Assembly: GCA_035498555.1 (NCBI GenBank)
Contig: DATKAB010000046.1
Coordinates: forward strand, 1-45,002
DNA length: 45,002 bases
Direction: 5' to 3'
Origin: Candidatus Sulfotelmatobacter sp.
Lineage (GTDB): Bacteria; Eisenbacteria; RBG-16-71-46
Shown: piece by piece, positions 41,319 through 45,002 of the stretch
Layout: the number at the start of each line of letters is the position of its first letter
Position numbering within the stretch: position 1 is the stretch's first letter
Position numbers and translations under genes: made by a program
The notes under the pieces: generated by a model
What the model saw: only the letters and a program-made list of their open reading frames with translations
What the model was told of the DNA's origin: nothing
The model's database searches: none

Positions 41319-43441
41319 CGCTCACCTCTCCTTCGTAAGACCTCTGCGGCCGTGCCCGGTGCGCTTGGGACCCATGAGGAACTGGCGGAGGGCGCCGGCG
41401 GCGGCGGAGGGGGCGCCGGCACCGTCACCAGATACGAGTAGTTCGAGCAGCGCCCCGCTCCCGGACGGTCTTCGCAGTCCGCGCAGTCGCACAGCTCGAC
41501 CATCACGCGGATCTGTGTGCCACCGAGCGAGTCGGGGAGGGTCACCGAAACCGGCAGGTTCGCGACCCGGAAACAGCTGGCGGGGGCAAACGTGACCGAA
41601 TCGGTCGGCGACGTCACGTTGCGCGGGCCCCGGAACGAAGCCGAGTAGCGGTAGACGGCGCTCGCCGGCGGGCCGCCCGGTGCGGGCGGAGAGCCGGACC
41701 CTCCGCCCTCGGGATCGAATGGATCGAGGTCGCTCCCGACCAGGTTGAGGGTCAGAATTCGGGTGAAATACACGTCCCCCGGATGCGGACGCATCGCCGC
41801 GGTGAACGCGAAATAAGGTGGAAAGTCCACGTTGAAAACCATGATCTGCTTGCGAAGCGCGATCTGTTGTGGTGTCCCGCCCCCGCCGTCCACCGCGGCC
41901 ACGATGTTCTGCGCCGTAAGATCGGGAGTGGATCCGATGCGATTGTCCACCGTGCCGTCTCCGTCCTGGGCGCGGGCGAAGAAGTAGTAGGTCCCGGCCC
42001 GATTGAACGACCAGTAGGCGCCGATGTTCGGTGAGCGGAAGACGTTCGCGGGATCGTAGATGGGGTAGAGCCCGGTCTGAGTTCCCGCCTGGTCGGTCGG
42101 CGGCACGCTCGTCAGGGTGGCGGGAACGCGGGAGCGGAAGCCGATGGGCGAGCCATTCGGCGGGCGGACCTGGATCACGGGATTCAGGAGGGTGTCCGAG
42201 GGCGGCGCATTGGGATCATTCCCCGTCCAGACCACGCTGTAGGGCGAGTCGGCGTCGAACCCCCCATTGAAGAACAGCAGCCACGAGTTCATCCGGACGG
42301 TCTCGAACTCGCGCACGCAGTAGATCTTGTTTCCATAGAACTCGAGGAAGCTCTTGTAGGGCTTGCGCTGGGACGGCAGCACTTTCAGCGAGTCGGCGCT
42401 GAGGTAGCAATGCGCGGGCCGCAAGTCCGCGAACGATCCGCCCGGATTGGAGTTGCTCGGCCAGATCGCCACGTCGACCGAGCGATCCCCGCCTGAACGG
42501 GTCCAGCCCACCCAGGACGTGTCCGCGCCCGCAAACCAGGAGTCGGGCGGAAAGTTCATCTGGAACTCGCGCGAGGTCTGCCGCGAGCCGCTCGAGCCAT
42601 CGATCCCCCTGAGATAGAAGATCTTGAGCCCGGGGCCGACGCGGTCGGCGACGCCGCTGTTGTAGGTCAGCGAGGTGACCGACGAGTCCACGGAGACGAA
42701 CTGCGGCTCGTCCATCTTGTACTTGTAGCCCACCGCCGCGTTCGACGCCGTCGTGACCTCGGAATGCCAGTGGATGTCGAGACGGGCACCCGAGGGCACC
42801 ACCGCGGTGGGCACTCGGCCAATCGCAAAGGTGTCGGTGGAACCCACCTGGAACTGTTGAAGCGAGCGAGTGAGCGCGAGCGTGTTCGGATCCTGTGTGA
42901 ACACGTAGCCGGTCGCGAGGAATTGATCGATCACCGCCAGCGGCGGGAAGCGGTCGAACGCGCGGAAGATGAAGCGCGCCGGCGTCGGATCGGGCTTGCC
43001 CAGGTTGTCCACGGCGTAGATGTAGAAGGCGTGCTGGCGGTCGGAATGTCCGTCCGAAACCGAGAACACGAAGGTGCTGTCGGTCCGGGCCGTGAAGTGG
43101 TAGTCACGCGCCTTGGGTCCCGGCAGCGGCGGCGGATTCGGGTCGATTTCCGGATTGGGAGGATCGGGTAGGGTCTCGGTCACCGCATAGAAGAACCCCG
43201 AGATGCTTCCGTCCGGATCCGAGCCGGCCCAGTAGAGGTGATAGCGAAAGGAAATCTGCAGGACCTGGGGGGGCGTCGCGTGACCGCTGGCGTCCCGCGT
43301 GAACAGGGTGTCCATCGGCGCGGCGGAGATCCAAGTCTCGGGAGCCTTGTTCCTGTCGAAGGTGGGGGCCATGGGCTTGCGACATCCGCCCGCGACTAAA
43401 GCGATGAAAAAAAGCAAAATGAGCCCAGCACGAAAGCGCAT
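41315..43441 (-). CDS. Large lipoprotein with Ig-like repeats (copy 1)
   Basis: 708 residues from ATG 43441 with GGAGGG 6 bases upstream. Lipobox VAGGC (Cys ~20). YHLYWAGSDPDGSISGFFYAVTETL (~67-91) and VFSVSDGHSDRQHAFYIYAVDNLGKPDPTPARF are Ig/FN3-like units shared with the downstream lipoprotein. Later GTYYFFARAQDGDGTVD and YFTRILTLNLVGSDLDPFDPEGGG repeat the theme. The cysteine cluster VELCDCADCEDRPGAGRC (~648-665) is compact (5 Cys in 18) and could bind metal or be disulfide-bonded. A proline-rich tail (PAPPPPPPAP) follows. No catalytic motif. It is the first gene of a long minus-strand run; the promoter must lie in 43442-43560 but is not clear. Confidence 0.82.
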   Translation of the reverse strand: MRFRAGLILLFFIALVAGGCRKPMAPTFDRNKAPETWISAAPMDTLFTRDASGHATPPQVLQISFRYHLYWAGSDPDGSISGFFYAVTETLPDPPNPEIDPNPPPLPGPKARDYHFTARTDSTFVFSVSDGHSDRQHAFYIYAVDNLGKPDPTPARFIFRAFDRFPPLAVIDQFLATGYVFTQDPNTLALTRSLQQFQVGSTDTFAIGRVPTAVVPSGARLDIHWHSEVTTASNAAVGYKYKMDEPQFVSVDSSVTSLTYNSGVADRVGPGLKIFYLRGIDGSSGSRQTSREFQMNFPPDSWFAGADTSWVGWTRSGGDRSVDVAIWPSNSNPGGSFADLRPAHCYLSADSLKVLPSQRKPYKSFLEFYGNKIYCVREFETVRMNSWLLFFNGGFDADSPYSVVWTGNDPNAPPSDTLLNPVIQVRPPNGSPIGFRSRVPATLTSVPPTDQAGTQTGLYPIYDPANVFRSPNIGAYWSFNRAGTYYFFARAQDGDGTVDNRIGSTPDLTAQNIVAAVDGGGGTPQQIALRKQIMVFNVDFPPYFAFTAAMRPHPGDVYFTRILTLNLVGSDLDPFDPEGGGSGSPPAPGGPPASAVYRYSASFRGPRNVTSPTDSVTFAPASCFRVANLPVSVTLPDSLGGTQIRVMVELCDCADCEDRPGAGRCSNYSYLVTVPAPPPPPPAPSASSSWVPSAPGTAAEVLRRRGER

Positions 43442-43560
43442 TCGCGCCCTCCGACACGCCCAGTCATGTAAGCGGGAAGTGAAAGAAAGCTAACAGGGAG
43501 GGTGGGGACCGTCAAGCAGGAAAAGGCCGGATTCCGCGATCCCGGAGACGCTTGGTTCCC

Positions 43561-43602
43561 CGAAAAGCCCGACGGGCGGGGCCCTTTGAGGGTCCCGCCC
43601 GT
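43561..43602 (-). terminator. Strong intrinsic terminator of the 43627-45002 gene
   Basis: Minus strand: ACGGGCGGG-A-CCC, loop TCAAA, GGG-C-CCCGCCCGT (43602-43572), 12 paired bases with one mismatch, followed by CGGGCTTTT (to 43563). It lies 24 bases after the TAG at 43627. The rest of 43442-43560 holds no gene; it must contain the promoter for the lipoprotein run. Confidence 0.82.
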
Positions 43603-43626
43603 GCGGTTACTTCCTTGCGACGACTG

Positions 43627-45002
43627 CTACTTCAGGACCGTCAGCTTCTTGGCGTCCGTGAAGCGGCTGTTCACGTACTTCACCTGCGTGAAGTACACAC
43701 CACGCGGAACCGTACGGCCGTCGTTGTCGACACCGTCCCAGGTCAGCGTGTGCCGGCCGGCCAGGAACTGGCGGTCAGCAAGCGTCCGCACCAGACGACC
43801 GCTCACGTCGAACACCTTCACCTCGACGCGATCGGCCTTGGCGAGGCCGAAGTCGACCGTCGCCTGACCAGAAACCAGCGGGTTGTTGCGCAGGTTCATG
43901 AAGTCCACGAACACCGAGCCGTTGTCGTTGTTCGGAACATCCGTGGTCTGCGGCGGGGTGCCGGCAATCGCACAAATCTTGCCGAAGATCGCCGTCAGCA
44001 CGTTGTACGAGTAGGCCAGCCGCCCGATGGACTTGTCGCAGAAGCGGCTCCGCAGGTTGCGGATGTCGAAGCCGTCGATCAGCGACAGCCAGAACTCACC
44101 TGTGCCCGTGTTCTTGTCGTGGAACACGCCCGAAACCAACGGCGCGAGCGCGGTGCCGTTCGGCGAATACAGAGACGCCGGCACGCCACCCACGCCAGGC
44201 GTGAGCACGTCGTTCGTGAACGTGCAACCGTTCCGGACGCCGTAAACGTCGCCATTCGTGGTGATCGGGTTGAGCGCCTGCAGGTCGACGCACTGATTGT
44301 CGACGTTGCTCAGCGCGAAGTACGACGGATCACGCAGCGACAGCTTGAAGAAGTTGTGCAACAGGTTGCCCTGGTCCACGCCCGACTGATCCGAGTCCTC
44401 GACGAATCCGTCGCCCTGCACCCACACGCCGCGGAGGTCACTGGACGTGCCGCCGAGCATGAATTCGCGGAGCATACGGGTGTCATCCTGGCTCTTGTTG
44501 CTGAACGGTCCGAGGATGCCCGAGTTCAGATCACCGGTCACCATGAGGATGACCTTGTAATAGGTCTCGAGCATGCCGATCGACGGACCCTCGAACGACC
44601 ACTTGCCGTCCACGTTCGAAGGAGCGTGGTTGCCGTAGTCGGCGCCGAGCGAGCCGGCGTTGGTGTTCAGCGACTCGGAAGCCTTGACTCCGAGCATGTC
44701 CCACGTGGTGCCAGGCGGCTGGTTGAGGTTGCGAACGAAGCCCGAAGGATCGTTCACGTCCACCTTACCCCTCGCGTGCCAACCATTGTGAGCGCCGTAC
44801 TTGGTGTTAGCGGTAGCGCCGGTCGAATCAGCAATCGACACCCACACGCGCTCGTCACCACGGCGATCATGATTGTCCACGAACAGCAGGCAGGCCTGGC
44901 CGAGACCACCGTAGGCGGTGTTCTTCCAGGCGTCCGGCAGAACGGTGAACTCCTGCCACCGGTGAGCGTCGGTCGAACCTTCGGTCAGCTGCGGGAACAC
45001 GA
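43627..45002 (-). CDS. C-terminal part of a large secreted protein with FlgD-like sorting domain (5' end off window)
   Basis: At least 458 codons read through to the right edge; the apparent GTG at 45000 is probably internal, since no signal peptide is present. The visible part starts FPQLTEGSTDAHRWQEF, then FVDNHDRRGDERVWVSIADS, MLETYYKVILMVTGDLNSG (~165-180), WVQGDGFVEDSDQSG, NVDNQCVDLQALNP and a cysteine-bearing region (FCDKSIGRLAYSYN, GKICAIAG). The C-terminal ~90 residues give NLRNNPLVSGQATVDFGLAKADRVEVKVFDVSGRLVRTLADRQFLAGRHTLTWDG and PRGVYFTQVKY, a canonical FlgD-like/type IX domain. Low rare-codon use (AAC, AAG, TTC dominant) and a strong terminator suggest high expression. The enzyme or binding role is unknown. 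Confidence 0.84.
   Translation of the reverse strand, partial: VFPQLTEGSTDAHRWQEFTVLPDAWKNTAYGGLGQACLLFVDNHDRRGDERVWVSIADSTGATANTKYGAHNGWHARGKVDVNDPSGFVRNLNQPPGTTWDMLGVKASESLNTNAGSLGADYGNHAPSNVDGKWSFEGPSIGMLETYYKVILMVTGDLNSGILGPFSNKSQDDTRMLREFMLGGTSSDLRGVWVQGDGFVEDSDQSGVDQGNLLHNFFKLSLRDPSYFALSNVDNQCVDLQALNPITTNGDVYGVRNGCTFTNDVLTPGVGGVPASLYSPNGTALAPLVSGVFHDKNTGTGEFWLSLIDGFDIRNLRSRFCDKSIGRLAYSYNVLTAIFGKICAIAGTPPQTTDVPNNDNGSVFVDFMNLRNNPLVSGQATVDFGLAKADRVEVKVFDVSGRLVRTLADRQFLAGRHTLTWDGVDNDGRTVPRGVYFTQVKYVNSRFTDAKKLTVLK

Overview
The window is high-GC bacterial DNA with a dense, compact gene layout. Most genes are on the minus strand and many are joined by 4-base ATGA/GTGA/TTGA overlaps; GTG and TTG starts are common, and one start may be CTG. 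No stretch longer than about 260 bases lacks a gene. Secreted proteins ending in a FlgD-like / type IX-like C-terminal domain (PNP(F/Y) lead-in, then V.VFD..GR.V..L, ending G(V/I)YF..L) point to the FCB side of the bacterial tree. With the very high GC, this suggests something like Candidatus Eisenbacteria or a neighbouring uncultivated phylum. That placement is inference: no rRNA or ribosomal protein is present to prove it.

Layout. (1) 1-3850: a giant secreted beta-helix protein built from six ~207-residue repeats, cut by the window edge. (2) 4022-8292: a housekeeping cluster read right to left from a clear promoter: tRNA-Leu(CAG), smpB, N-acetylmuramoyl-L-alanine amidase, a GerMN protein, murI and rph. 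(3) 8322-12404: a membrane protein fused to TPRs (plus strand), facing a split transketolase. (4) 12423-17816: two DUF2723 (TMEM260-like) membrane proteins flanking a secreted lamin-tail-domain protein, then a class I/II aminotransferase. (5) 17827-21649: a tightly overlapping operon of a lamin-tail/FlgD-type surface protein and two barrel-like envelope proteins. (6) 21739-21884: a large, well-paired stem structure between genes. (7) 21902-25533: a VWA/glutamine-amidotransferase-like membrane protein, a DUF4388 protein and a CDP-alcohol phosphatidyltransferase. (8) 25683-28396: plus-strand six-hairpin glycosidase-like lipoprotein and a small membrane-anchored helical protein. (9) 28407-31348: pyruvate phosphate dikinase with its own promoter. 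(10) 31351-43441: a minus-strand run of two lipoproteins, a sorting-domain protein, asparaginase, an S8 protease with sorting domain, and a tandem pair of M16 proteins that both lack the zinc motif. (11) 43627-45002: the C-terminal part of a large sorting-domain protein with a strong terminator.

Taken together, much of the window builds and decorates the cell surface: secreted repeat proteins, lipoproteins, barrel proteins, proteases and possible glycosyltransferases. It is interleaved with core metabolism (transketolase, PPDK, aminotransferase) and cell-wall/RNA housekeeping. The items most worth following up are the unexplained structured element at 21739-21884, the doubly degenerate M16 pair, the lamin-tail/barrel operon, and the probable CTG-initiated lipoprotein.
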